The notes under the pieces were generated by a model, which saw only the letters and a program-made list of their open reading frames with translations, was not told where the DNA came from and searched no databases. The translations under genes were made by a program, and so were the position numbers. Of a stretch of 64,000 nt of DNA, positions 20,031 through 32,000 are shown in pieces. Location of the stretch: positions 24,343,923 through 24,407,922 of the forward strand of contig OX377201.1 of the NCBI GenBank assembly GCA_947396885.1, written 5' to 3'. How positions within the stretch are numbered: position 1 is the stretch's first letter; the number at the start of each line of letters is the position of its first letter. This DNA comes from Heligmosomoides polygyrus polygyrus. Taxonomy: Eukaryota; Nematoda; Chromadorea; Rhabditida; Heligmosomidae.

Positions 20031-20316
20031 AAGGTCAAAGGACAAAGTTAATCAGTCTCATTTAGGACGCGCCACGCACCCAACTTTTAAAGGATGTCTG
20101 AGGACGTTTGAATGTGTTTTCAGTCTATACTAACAGTTACGGTTCCCAGCCGATGCGCAAGTTAGTATTTCATCCTTTCCAGACCAGTGTTGTTCCTTCA
20201 CCGATCTCGGACAGATGGAAGCCATGGTTGATCTAGGCGAGAAGCCCAAACTAAGAACCTCGATTCGGAGTGCGCAAGGCAGTTGGCGCCTCCCTAACTG
20301 CTACCACACGCCCACA
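20031..20316 (-). mobile_element. SINE family C, diverged copy
   Basis: Tail ATAAAGGATAAAGG on plus at 20031, diverged body, and a head complement ending CACACGCCCA. Older than most copies by its mismatches. Confidence 0.6.
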
Positions 20317-20560
20317 CGTATGTATAAAGACCCATACCTGAAATTCACTCCCTAGTATTCAACGTGCTTATCCTGACATTATGTACAGCGCCTTTTCAAC
20401 AGAGAGGCCTAAGAATCTGCATTAAACACAACGAAGAACCGGATCTTCCTTTGAAAAGCATCGCAGTATACGCAGTTGAGGTCGTAGGCGTGGAGGGCTA
20501 GATCTGATAAGCTGTTAAATTTTTCTTCTTCGTTTATTTATTCTGCATACAATGCGAACT

Positions 20561-20848
20561 GGGCGCGTGTAGCGCGGTCGGAGGAGGCGCCGACTGTCGC
20601 GTGCACCAGGTCCCTGGTTCAGATTTCTCGCCCAGGCCAATCAAGCCTTCCATCCCTCCGGGGTTGGTGAACAGGTATCAGACTTGTCTGGGAAGAATGA
20701 AGTTTGGCATCGTCTGGCCACCGTAAATCATTGTATGGCCAAATACGCATTCATATCGCCTCCACGACATTCCATAGAAGTATAATAGAAGGAGCTGGCG
20801 CATCCCAAAAGGGAATGAGTAACGCCGTCCTTTATTCTTTATTCTTTA
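20561..20848 (+). mobile_element. SINE family C, full-length copy
   Basis: Head GGGCGCGTGTAGCGCGGTCGG at 20561, well conserved body, and three CTTTATT-type tail units ending near 20848. This is the clearest copy for defining family ends. Confidence 0.8.
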
Positions 20849-20859
20849 CAATGCGAATC

Positions 20860-21780
20860 ATTCAACAATATAATCACCACTGTTAGTCACTACAGTGGTC
20901 CACCTTCCAGCGCAGGTAAGGTTTTCCCAGAAATGAGGGATTTGGGAGCCGAAGAAGTCTGCGACCGCTCGACTTAAGTCTTCAAATTTTGTGAAACTTT
21001 TCTTAGCCAAGAAAGCTTTTAGGGAGAGCAAGAAGTAGTAATCTGAATGGCCTTTGTCAGGAGAATATGGCGGATGAAGTACGGCCTCCCAGCCCAGCTC
21101 CTCGTTTTTTGGTGGGGCACGTTAGCTACATGGGTCTGGCGTTATTACCAGAAGATACACTGAAGCTCGTCTCGGCCGTTTTTGCCGAACAACTTCGGCA
21201 GGTTTCTGGAACTGAGTGACGCAACCAACAGCGGTGACCGTGTGCCCTTTCGGTAGCAGCTCGTAGTAGAGCATTTCCTTCAAGTCCCAGAATCAGCACG
21301 AAGAGCCTTCTTCAGGTGCACGTCGGTGGGTGTCGACTTTGCCCTCACAGACGGCTCTCCTTCTCGGGGTAGCCAAACGACACGGTGTGGGTTGGAGTCG
21401 TAGAGAACATCTAGCTCTTCCAGAAACTTCTTTCGAGGCGAGCGGAAAGGAGAAGGTGGCAGATGGCTAAGCAGGTGAACTGTCAGCCACCAGTCAAGGC
21501 ATGCGGGATCCATTGAGTAAGCATTTTCCGGTAGCCGAGCGCTTGGAGGCGGCTGACGACTGCCGATTGAATATGTTCGAGAATTGTCGCAAGACTCCGG
21601 GTAGTAGGATGCGAATCCTCACTGATAGCGTCGATAATGGCGGAGTCTTCTTCTGCTTTGGAGCGTCTCGACCGAGGAGTCTTTGAAGTTTGCTTCTATT
21701 TATGCGAACCGAGCGAACTAGCAGTGAACGGTACAAATGGTGATGTCCTCTCCCAATGCGCTGCGAATCTTCTACGAGTA
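20860..21780 (-). mobile_element. Degenerate near-full-length mariner
   Basis: On minus, in order: a paired-like helix-turn-helix remnant (EDSHPTTRSLATIL ... SRLQALGYRKMLTQWIPHAL), a VLYDSNPHR block near the first catalytic Asp, a DxxxYYELLPKG remnant, ELGWEAVLHPPYSPD near 21080, SDYYFLLSLKAFL and a C-terminal GDYIVE. Many frameshifts and stops. The order and motifs identify a mariner (DD34D) transposase. No intact TIR was seen. Confidence 0.8.
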
Positions 21781-22261
21781 CCGCAGCGCCACTCGTAGAG
21801 GATCATTGATCGACTATGTTTTTGGGAAATTGACATCGCTCTAAAACCCAAGGAAGAGCGTGCGCGCTTATATTCCCTTCGCAGAGAAGCCTCGAGAATG
21901 TTCTTCGACTACCACACGGTAGATTATGGATATCAACCGAAAGAAGAAGTTCTGGAATTTTGAGGAAAGCCTTATCGGGAATCTCCGATCACCCTAATAT
22001 TAGGGGAGAGGGCAAAAATTAATGAGACTCTCCATGCCGTGCCCATATATCTCGTGACTGGAGTCCGGTTTCGTGCTTCTCGTATTTGTATGTTCGTATG
22101 CTACCTACTGAAGGCCACCTGAGAAGTTACCACTTCCGCCCTTTCCAGGAGCATGTCAGAACCCCAGTCTACCTCATGCCGAACCCCCAGCCTGACGAGT
22201 CGACCTGTGTCGCGCAAATCTCGCCCAGTTCCCAACCCCGAGTAGCCTGGATTCAATAGTC
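21781..22261. other. Spacer between opposed mariners
   Basis: No gene or repeat recognised. The missing last exon(s) of the UNC-93-like gene could lie here or further left but were not identified. Confidence 0.3.
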
Positions 22262-22880
22262 ACGCAAGATGAGAAGTACGTCTTCTACCTTAACCCTTCC
22301 AAGCAGCGAGTCTGGGTGAGGCCCGGTGACCTGTTACCGACCTTCTTCGACGGGATGTTCACGGCGAGAAGCACCTTCTGAGCTTTTGAATTTGCACCCA
22401 TGGACCGGTATACTGGAAGCTGTTTCCCAAGAGCACAACGATGGACTCTGTGGCCATGGTGAACGAAATAGAAGAGATAGACCGGCGACTCGCACTTATT
22501 CGGTCTCAGCGTTTCAAGAAGGTCCTCCTCTTCGACAACGCTGCACCCCATCGGGCAAAAGTGACCACGGATATGCTTGTCCAGCTGGGCTACGTTCACA
22601 TGCCTCACCCACGGTATTCGCCGGACATCTCTCCATGCTACTACCACTACTTCTTGAGTCTATATGTAGGACTTAATGGTCGAAAGGGACAAAGGACCCA
22701 AGCAGACCTCTACAACCATAACGAGCAGTGGATCAGCACCAGGCCTAAGCAGTTCTTGAAGGATGGGATAGGGAAGTTGGCTGATCGATGGTAGCAAGGT
22801 CATTGACCTTATTGGCGAATACGTTTCTCAGCAATTGAATTATAAAGAGATAAAGAAATTTGTTGAATTAGTCTTAACCT
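22262..22880 (+). mobile_element. 5'-truncated mariner
   Basis: Starts at the first catalytic block (QDEKYVFYLNPSKQRVW), then a damaged WWxxxGPVYWKLFP, MDSVAMVNEIEE, LLFDNAAPHRAKVT with the second Asp, and MPHPRYSPDISP. The third catalytic Asp position reads Tyr (SPCYYHYF for SPxDYHxF). The end GIGKLADRW continues in another frame as KVIDLIGEY. Dead copy. Confidence 0.8.
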
Positions 22881-22941
22881 CTCGCTGACTGCGAGATGTG
22901 CCTCAATGGGTCTGAAATTCTCAGAGGAGAGCAAATGGTAC

Positions 22942-23077
22942 CTGGAGTATCTTCGAAATGGCGAAGGCCTGCGCTCGGGCGTTCGGCATCGCCACTGCAC
23001 AGCCGACGTTCCGAACTGTGTTCGTCGCCGAGTCAATCATTCCGAATGTGAACGCCGCCATCAGAGTGAGCGAGATG
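22942..23077 (-). CDS. UNC-93-like exon 8
   Basis: 136 nt, acceptor AATTTCAG, donor CAG|GTACCA. Encodes SISLTLMAAFTFGMIDSATN then ARAQAFAISKILQ, matching the family block around GDSxxNTQ and AFAxFKxxQS. It ends on a codon boundary; the next exon was not found and a mariner begins about 60 bp further on. Confidence 0.82.
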
Positions 23078-26000
23078 CTGAAATTTGCCAAGTTGTATTG
23101 ACCTCTTTAGCGCGTGCGGGAAAAGGCACGAAATCTCGCATGTACCCCGAATCCAATCATCAATCTTGAGGATTGGTCAAGATTTGTCTGGAAAGGGATA
23201 AAATGCCGAAGTGTTCATCGGCTGGCCATAGCAAATCCATGTGCTGACTTAATGCGCATTCAAATTGCCTTCTCCCTATCGTGTGGGCGTTGAGTGCGTG
23301 GCGCATCCCAAAGAGGGATTGATTAACGCAGCATATATCCTTTACCTTCCTCTCCTCCTTGTAATCGAGAAACACCAAACTAGCACGATTTCCTGTGTCA
23401 TATCATGGCACATTTCTTACCAGTAAAGTAAAGTAAAGTTGGATTGGGATCAGGATCTCAAGAAAACCGCAGAGGAAATACGGTTTGCAAACTTGATATT
23501 GGCGAGCGAATTACAGTGATCTAAAGCTCATGGAAAAAAGTTGATAAGAGTGCTTGAGATAGGAATGTGTTAAAGCATTTTAAGTACCCTAGTCTACTAA
23601 TTGGCTTATACAGTGACAGTCGTAACCACCCTAAAGCCACCAGTGCGCTTTATCGCTTTCAAGCACCTCTGGAACTAGCTCCGAGATCCTAGAAACTAAA
23701 GACCTCTTTTCTGAAGCAGAATCGATCTGACCTTAATTGCGTGCTTGCAATCTACTTCTGTCCTGGAACAGTGGATAGTCCGTAATGAATTCCGTAACGT
23801 ACCTCGGCTGAATGAGCCATGGCTGCTCATTGGTTGGCTCGATAGTCGCCCATTCTGGTACGGATGCAGCCAAGGCCACCAGAACGACCATCGTCGAGAA
23901 GGCGGAGATGCAGAGTGTGGGCATCAGACCGAAATCTCTGATCACTCTGGAACCGCCGGTGATGATGGCACCCACTGAAATTGTGAGAGCACTCTGCGAA
24001 TAGCCATTTTGTTCAGGAATAAACAGAACTGGCTTGGTGAAACCATCAAATATTCTCCCCAAGTCATCCTTATTGATATCCTGAGGCAGCTCAAGTGTGT
24101 GTTTAGCTTGTAAAAAGAATTAGGGTTGGCAGCGGAGTAAGATTCTAGGAGAGGTTCTTCCTTCCCAAGCCATCTTATACCAAATCCTCAATTCCGAATG
24201 CATGGAAGCCTTGGTAAGGACCTGAACCTAGAACCGATTCAAGGTACGGTCTAGAAACAGCCCTCCAGTAATGTACTAAGTGCGTCTCGAATTGGTAGTC
24301 ACCTAGAATAACGCGAATAGCTATAACACAATTGTACTTTGTGTCACACTATATCAGAATAAATGCTACTTCAAGCATTCATTTTTTACTTATTGAGCCT
24401 TCGTGGTAAACACTTGGTCTATGAGATCGTCTTTAATTGTCTGAGGAAAAGTAAAAAGGACAGGAACAAACTTGCAATTTCTCCCAGTCCAGCGGAAGCG
24501 CTGTAGTATGCCGGCATGTACCTGTAGGCGGCAAGTGATTCGGTGAAAAGGAACGTCGTCGGATAAACCGCCAGCCAGAATGCAGTGATGATGCCGATAT
24601 GAATGAAGAGTGGCATCAGAAGCAGCATGTTCACGTCGACGAAGGTTGACAGCATTTTGTCTGAAAGGAATTCTTCGTTTCGAGAATAAGAGCGCTATAG
24701 TTCATCCAAGGACAATAGTCGTGGGTTCTACTATTTCAATATTCCTTCGAGATATGTACATATTAGGTCGCTGCGTATGAAAAGACCGATCTTGATACAT
24801 CAATTTCTGATCGATTTTTCGTGGCTGCAACTGCTTCCATTTCAGGCATTGCATATAGCTGCTGAAGGTGCAGAATCTCCGCTTTCTTACTATTTTTATC
24901 CTTTGTAACATGATTGCCTCTTGCCAAGTTTTTGCTGTAGTCACACTGCGGACACAACGCCGTGGCCGCAACTCATGACAGCAACGTTGCATTTGGAGAA
25001 GCTTTCGCTAAGGAGCGTACAATTCGCCACTGGTTTGAAAGCTTTTGATCTGAAGACGAAAGCCTCGAATATGAGGGCTAAGGTAGGCCACCATCACTCC
25101 TTAGCGACGACCAGCTCAAAGCCATGGTGGAAGCGGATCGGCCTCAAACTGTAAGAGAGCTGGCATTTCGGCGTTGATGGTGCACTATCAGTCGCCACTT
25201 AAATGCGATCGGAAGAGGAAAGAAATTGGATGAATGGATTCCTCACGAACTGACCGCCGGGCAGACGCTGGCCATGACACCTGTGTTTCGTTAAATCGCG
25301 CAATCTAAGGGAGCCTTTTCTGAGCAGAACGTAACATGCGACGAAAAACGGATCCTTTGGATAATTCGAAACCACGTCTTCATCCAAAGAATACCATGGT
25401 GAGAGTATGGTGGACAATCGTTGCTATAGACCATTACGTACCAGTTCATGAAAACTGAAAAGACTGTCACAGCGGAAAAGCACAGTGTCGAAATGGAAGT
25501 GATGCACCAGAAGGTGATTAAAAAACGGCCGGCTTTGGTCAATCGAAGAGGCCCAGTCCTACTACATGACAACGTGCGTCCTGTTGTTCAAAAACTGGAT
25601 ATGTGAAGGATGGGCGAGGCACGAGGCCTCGCAGAAGTGATCTTTGTTGGGTATTTGTGTGTTTGTAGAATAGTTGTGCTGTTCTATGTAGTGTTCTGTT
25701 AGGCCTCTGTTATACTCCCGCGGGAGCATCCGCGGAACGTCCGCGGACTATGGGTGCACCGCGGATGGCGGGCGTGGCGGGCCGCGACGAGTGGCCCGGC
25801 GCAGGGTCCCGAGGCGATTTCCGCCCATCCGCGGAAGCTCCCGCGGGAGTATAACAGGGGCCTTAGTAATTATGTATGTTACTGCAGTGTTTCTGAGCTT
25901 TCCCAGCAGCGGGATCGATCGATCGCCGTCCGCCTCGCCTGTGCGCAGCGCCAGCCATTCGGAGGCGGCGGGGCGGCGCGTGTCCACTTAGGGGGCCGGC

Positions 26001-29000
26001 CTTCCCCGCGCGCATTTCTATATAAAGGGGGCCCGGGCGTACCGGGCTCAGTCTTCACTGATGTCGAGATCGCGAGCGGCTGGTTTTGGAGTCTTCATCT
26101 GGGTCGAGGTGGCGAGCAGGGATGGGCGGAAATTTTGAAAATTTTCCCAGAAAACAGAAAACAGAAAATCGCTTTCGTCAGAAAACAGAAATCAGAAAAC
26201 AGAAAGGCCAAAAACGCCAGAAAACAGAAAAATCAGAAAACAGAAAACAGAAAATTTCGCAATTATCATACTACCTAATTATTCAATTCGAAGATTTATT
26301 TGTCCAGTAGCAAGTGCTTTTTGCACGACTAGAAATTGGTCGTGGACCAGCGTTTTAACTTGCAAGCGTTTATAGGAGTGGCTTATAAATGATGAATTTT
26401 TCTTATTGCATTCATATTAAAATATAGCGGTTTAAGGCTCACTGACCAAATGTAGGTGTAATCTCAAAACAGACGATTCGCTAGATTAGGGGTCCCACTC
26501 GTAAGAGACTGGCCTTATAGAGCACCAAACACGGGCCAAAGATGTTTTGGGTACTGGCTTGATATTTCACAGAACAACACGAGAGTGCGACAGAAGAGGC
26601 TGTCAGCGCAAAAACTTTTGGGTGAAAGTGTTTCTTTAAATACGTAGACATTATCTAATAAGGACCAAACATATACCCTTTCCATCATATTATTATTATT
26701 CGTCATACATTCATATCATATTACATCTCGATTTGCATGGGAGGGAGACATGCCCGACATTGGCAATTATCGCCCGATTTGCCTGCTGCCCGTAATCCAC
26801 AACTGTTCACTCCAGTCCTCCTGAATAGGGTTAGCAGAACGCTGGACGAAGGACAGCCATGCGAGCAAGCAGGATTTCGGAGAGGATTCAGCATGATCGA
26901 CCACATACACATCATTACGAAGCTCATCGTGCAGCTGTGCCTTACGTTCATCGACCTGAAGAAGGATTCGATGCCGTCGAAACGGAGGCAGTCATCGAAG
27001 CTCTGCTCGCTCAGGATGTTCCTACTCAGTACATCAGAGTCAAAGTGGATTAACGACCAAGATCTCACCACTCCACAACGACGACATCATCGACGTGAAG
27101 GGAGGGGTTCAGCAGGGAGAGACCGTATTCTCAAAGCTCTTCAGCACCACCCTCGAAAACGCCATGCGCGAACTAGAATGGGAAGACATGGGAGTGAAGG
27201 TCGACGGCCGGCAGCTGCACCATCTTCGCTTCGCTGACGACATCGTGCTCATAACACCGAGCATGGCCAGGCCGAGCGAACGCTAGCCCACTTCGATCGT
27301 GTATGTGGGAACTCTGGACTGCAGCGGAATCTTATGAAGACGACGTTCATGAGAAACGGACGAGTTTATGATGCCCCATTCTCGCTCAACGGAACGAACA
27401 TCTCCGATTGCTCCACCTACATGTATCTGGTTCGCGAAGTCAACATGAGCAACGGCCTAGCACCGGAGCTGGGTATGAGGAAACGAGTGGTTTAGGGAAC
27501 TTTTAAAGAGCGTGAAATCGTGAAGAAGACGAAGAACGTCCGACTCCACGCTAGCTTATTCGATTCCACTGCTCTTCCTGCCCTAACATACGCCTCAGAC
27601 CTGCGCTATACGGAAGCGGGATGAACACGTGATCAGCGACGCGCAGCGTGGAATGGAGAGCGCGATGCTTGGAGTAACACGACTTCGCCGACGTTCGAAG
27701 ATCAGGGACGCTGTCGCATGGGCGAAGTCGTCGAAAATTAGATGGTCCGGCCACGTAATGCGATTCGCAGACACCCGCTGGACAGAGCCGTCACTGACTG
27801 GATTCCGCGAGATGTCAAGAGAATACCAGGATGCCCACCAACGCTCTGGTCGGACTTCTTCGTGGAAGCCCTGAACGAACGATATGACGCTCTTCGTCTC
27901 CGTCCGGCGAGGAGGATCCATTGGAGCACTCTGTCAAGCGACAAGGACAAATGGAGACGTTGCTGGTGCTCGTTCGAATAACTCGATGATCACCGGGACG
28001 ACAGATGATAGACGTGATAAATTAAAATTTTTATGTATCACTATTCTATCACTACACCAGTAGAGTCAAAGGTAACTAAAACTTTTCAGCCTCTCACTAA
28101 CGTTGGACAACCAAAAGCTGAACAAGAGTTAGAAAAGCAGCTCCGTCAAAGGCTTTGCTTTACGATCATTGGGAAAGACGAGCCAACAATTTTCAATAGC
28201 CGGAGGTGGAGAATAATCCTACCCACAATTACTCTATGGCACATAGTTAACATATATTATAATGAAATACCCTCAGAACACTAGTTTTCTAGCCTTTGCA
28301 TAAAGTTCTAAGTAATCGTAGATAGTATAAACTACTGCAGAAATTCAAGAGACTACAAAGCGAAATTACGAAAGTGGAGAAATGTCCTGTGAAGGGACTC
28401 CATGTCAGCAGCACTTATACAATCAAACAAACAAAGTGGTATAGTTTTGAGTGCATAGTGCAATTTTTACAAGGGCAGATCCAGAAACTTACATGCTTGC
28501 AACTTAAAATACTCTAGAAACATTATTTTGAGATGAAACTCATGATTCTATGATACTTTTTGGATTCTCTTTATTGGATTTCTATTATATAATTTTTTTC
28601 GCAGCTCTATTTTCTGTTTTCTGGCCAATTTAGGCCATTTTCCCAGAAAACAGAAAACAGAAAAAATTTGCCCAAAATGGCCAGAAAATCAGAAAACAGA
28701 AAACAGAAAACAGAAATTCCGCCCACCCCTGGTGGCGAGCGGTCGGCTTGGAGTATTCTGGTCTCGGTGGTACCTGGCGAGCGGCCGGGTCGGAGAGGAA
28801 CGCGGGCACAGCAGAGGCGGACGGACCGACCCCTGCTGGTGCCATAGAAGGCAAATAAATCGATTTCCTTGTCCGGTTCAGGCCACATCTCTAGACATCC
28901 AGCTCCAGGGCGAAACACCCCGGCGTTACAGATAAATTGGGATGCGAAACTCTGCTACATTCAGCATACTCGCCGGATCTGCCTCCTGCCGGCTGTCATT

Positions 29001-32000
29001 TTTTTCAAACATTTGAATCGTCTTGTGAAGGCTAAAAAAATTTCATTGACCTAGATGATGTCGAAAATTATCATACTATATATAATAATATTCCGCTAAG
29101 CGATGAGGCACAAAATAGGGCGGAAATTAGTCATAACATCGGGTTGAAAAATCGGGAGGAAAATAGGGGGCAAATTACGGAAAATACCTAGACGTCTTCT
29201 AAGTGCCTGGAAACTTCAGCCCTAGAGGCAATCGAGATCGCTGAACACGAATCTAAAATTCGTTTTCGAGGTATCGATCGCCATCAATCAATATTGATCA
29301 AAATATCGATCTTTTGTGGATTTCGTTCAAGCGGTCCGAAACTTCAGCCTTGGGGGTAATCGAAGTCGCTGAACATGAATCTAAAGTTTTTTTTGAAGTA
29401 TCAATCGCCATTAATCGACATTGATCTAATTACGGTGCGGCAAAATAGGAGGGAATATCCACACGTCTTCTACCTGGCTGGAAAATTCAGCCCTGGGGCA
29501 ATCGAGGTCGCTGACCACGAATTTGAAGTTCGTTTTTGAAGTATCAATCGACACTGATCAAACTATCAATTTTTTGTGTATGTCGTCAAGGCGGTCCGAA
29601 ACTTTAGCCCTGGGGGTGTCGAGTTCGCTCACCACGAATCTGAAGTTCGTCTATAAAGTTTCGACCGCCGTCAATTGATACTGATCAAATTACGGGGAGC
29701 AAAAATAGCGGAAAATACCCAGACGTCTTCTACGTGCCAGGGGATTCAGAAGACGTGCGGAATACGTTGTATGACTTGCCTGGGACTCAGAAGACGGCCA
29801 AAGACGTCGCTCAACGTGTTTGGGTATTCAGGTGGACGTGCTGAAGGTGTCGTCCAATATGCCTGGGAAATCAAAAGACGTGCCGAAGACGTCGTCCGCT
29901 AAGTGGGATCATTGAGGGGAACCAGTACCGGTAATGGGGGACCGTTTCACTAAAGGAGGACCAGTAGTGAGGAACCAATAGATCGCCCTATCATAGTATG
30001 TACTGTACGTACTACGAACCTTTTGTACTTCTAATAGGGAAAAAAGCTGTAGAAGTAGAGCAGCTAGCTTGATGCGATTGTCCTTAGCTTGGAGATAATG
30101 CAACATTGCGCGAAGCGCGCAAGTGCGAGGCACGCCGATAGGCGTGACGGAGCACTTGTTCCTTATGTTTCATTAATTCTCGCGTTCTGATTTTTAAAAA
30201 GGTGGAAGGACTATGCTATTGTCGCCTTGGGATAAATGTATTAATTCTAAAGGAATTTGTTTCGATTAATAAGACTGCTTCCCAGCGAATGTATGATCTG
30301 TCGAAGTTTTCAGTGAAAATCGGCCATTTCATATGCAATGACCTAATCGCTCGGATTAGATTCTGCTACAGCACTACAGCCAAGTTAAGTCCCTTGTCTA
30401 GCGAGAGGGTTGAGCTTCAGATACAAGTAGGCAGGAGGTTCTTACTTTATCATCTCCATCTCTGATAACCTAAACATTTGAATTAAATTTTATGAAGCTT
30501 TATGATTTAGTAAACTTTGTAAACCTTTATGCCTTATCAGCCAGTTACCATGTATACACAACCGTGCTTAATCTTTTCGTTCTAAAGCTTTTTGCGTCCA
30601 AACTCTATAGATGTTGGGAACGAGGAAAAGAGTGGAACACGCATCCCGCTTTAGGATCTTGTACCCAAATTCAATTTGGAAAGAATATGCAAAGAGTAAT
30701 GGTCAGCGTTAGTAAATCCGTTGTGGAATGCGCCACACATTCCACTTCTACGGGATGTCGGGAGCATTTTGAATTTGGATTTTTTTTACAGAACAGTGAC
30801 CTGCGGTGGTCATCCGATGTTCAATCCAGTACTTTATCTTTGTCTGATAACCAATTTAACGACCCCGGAGAGATGCACTTAGTTGCCTTGGCGGGGTGCG
30901 ATCAAAGAACCCTGAATCGACGTGCACGCTGCAACCGGCGCCTCCGCCGACTGCGCTGCCACGCGCCAGAAAGATTAGAAAGAGATAAAAATTCCAGTGT
31001 TGCGTCTCTACGAAGTTTTTCTGGATATAACTAGTCTAACTGATAAAGGCTGAACCGGAGGCTGAACGATTAAACCCGCCGGTATGCTAGGTATAATGGT
31101 TAGGGATACCCACAAGGAAGCATTCATCTCTTATCTGATCCCTTTACGCATAGCTTAATTGTTGATGAATCTAGCTGCAAAAGTAGTTCGTTAAAGCTTC
31201 TGTTTAGGTCCAAGGGATTCGCACTTTTAGAACTTTTGAGCAATGCTAGTAAGTCAGTAACTTCTGAACGTACACACTTCCTCCTTCAGCGACCGAGTCT
31301 GAATCGCTTGTCCACCCTCTATACAGCCGTCCACATCGCGAGTAGGAATCACAGCAAAGATCAGATTCGAGCAGAGTGTGATCGCGAAAAATGCTCCGTA
31401 CATCCACACGATGTCACGATCATCAAACTGCCGTGAGGCTACTGTAAACTCTATCTCCGATGAGTTGCTGAAGTTGCTAGGTCCGTCGGCTACCAGCATA
31501 TCGTTGTTGAAGTGGAAGACAACAAACAGCACTGCTCCGCCGAATAGGAGGCTGGAATAGGCAGGGAATGGAATTGTCTTCTGATACCCTCAAGTGTAAC
31601 TTAAACTGCTAGTGCTAGTTTGTGAACTTTCAGAAATAATTTTTCGCAAATAAAGTATCCAGCAATTTGCTCTGGTTTAGAAGCTTTCTGAAAAGGCATA
31701 CCAAGAGTCAACTTACCATAGGTTGCCTATGGACCAGGTGATCGCAGAATTTTGCTCGATGGTTTCCCTTGAGGAATGCGAAGTGAGGTATGCCGTGTAT
31801 CCTGTGTAGAACACTAAAAGTATTTGATATCACGCCGAGCATTACAGAAATGAGCTGTGTTGTTATGACAGAATTTAGTCTGAAATTTAATGAATAGACA
31901 GATTCCGTATGAAAGCGAAGCAGTGCCTACGTTGTACAGATCATAAGTGTTCTTCACTCACGAGCAAAGCCGACTCCCATCAGTGCGCTGGAGAAGTAGT

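Larger units (their letters stand above)
25877..28930 (+). mobile_element. LTR-like sequence split by a hAT-like insertion
   Basis: The two outer parts (25877-26116 and 28732-28930) are continuous once the hAT-like element and one TSD copy are removed. Together they are about 430 bp, GC-rich, begin TGTTAC and end GTTACA, and hold a core promoter (TATATAAAG 26019-26027, initiator-like TCAGTC 31 nt downstream) and a polyadenylation signal AATAAA (28854-28859). This is the layout of a solo LTR (possibly BEL/Pao-type). Flanking duplications were not found, so a promoter of another kind remains possible. Confidence 0.5.
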
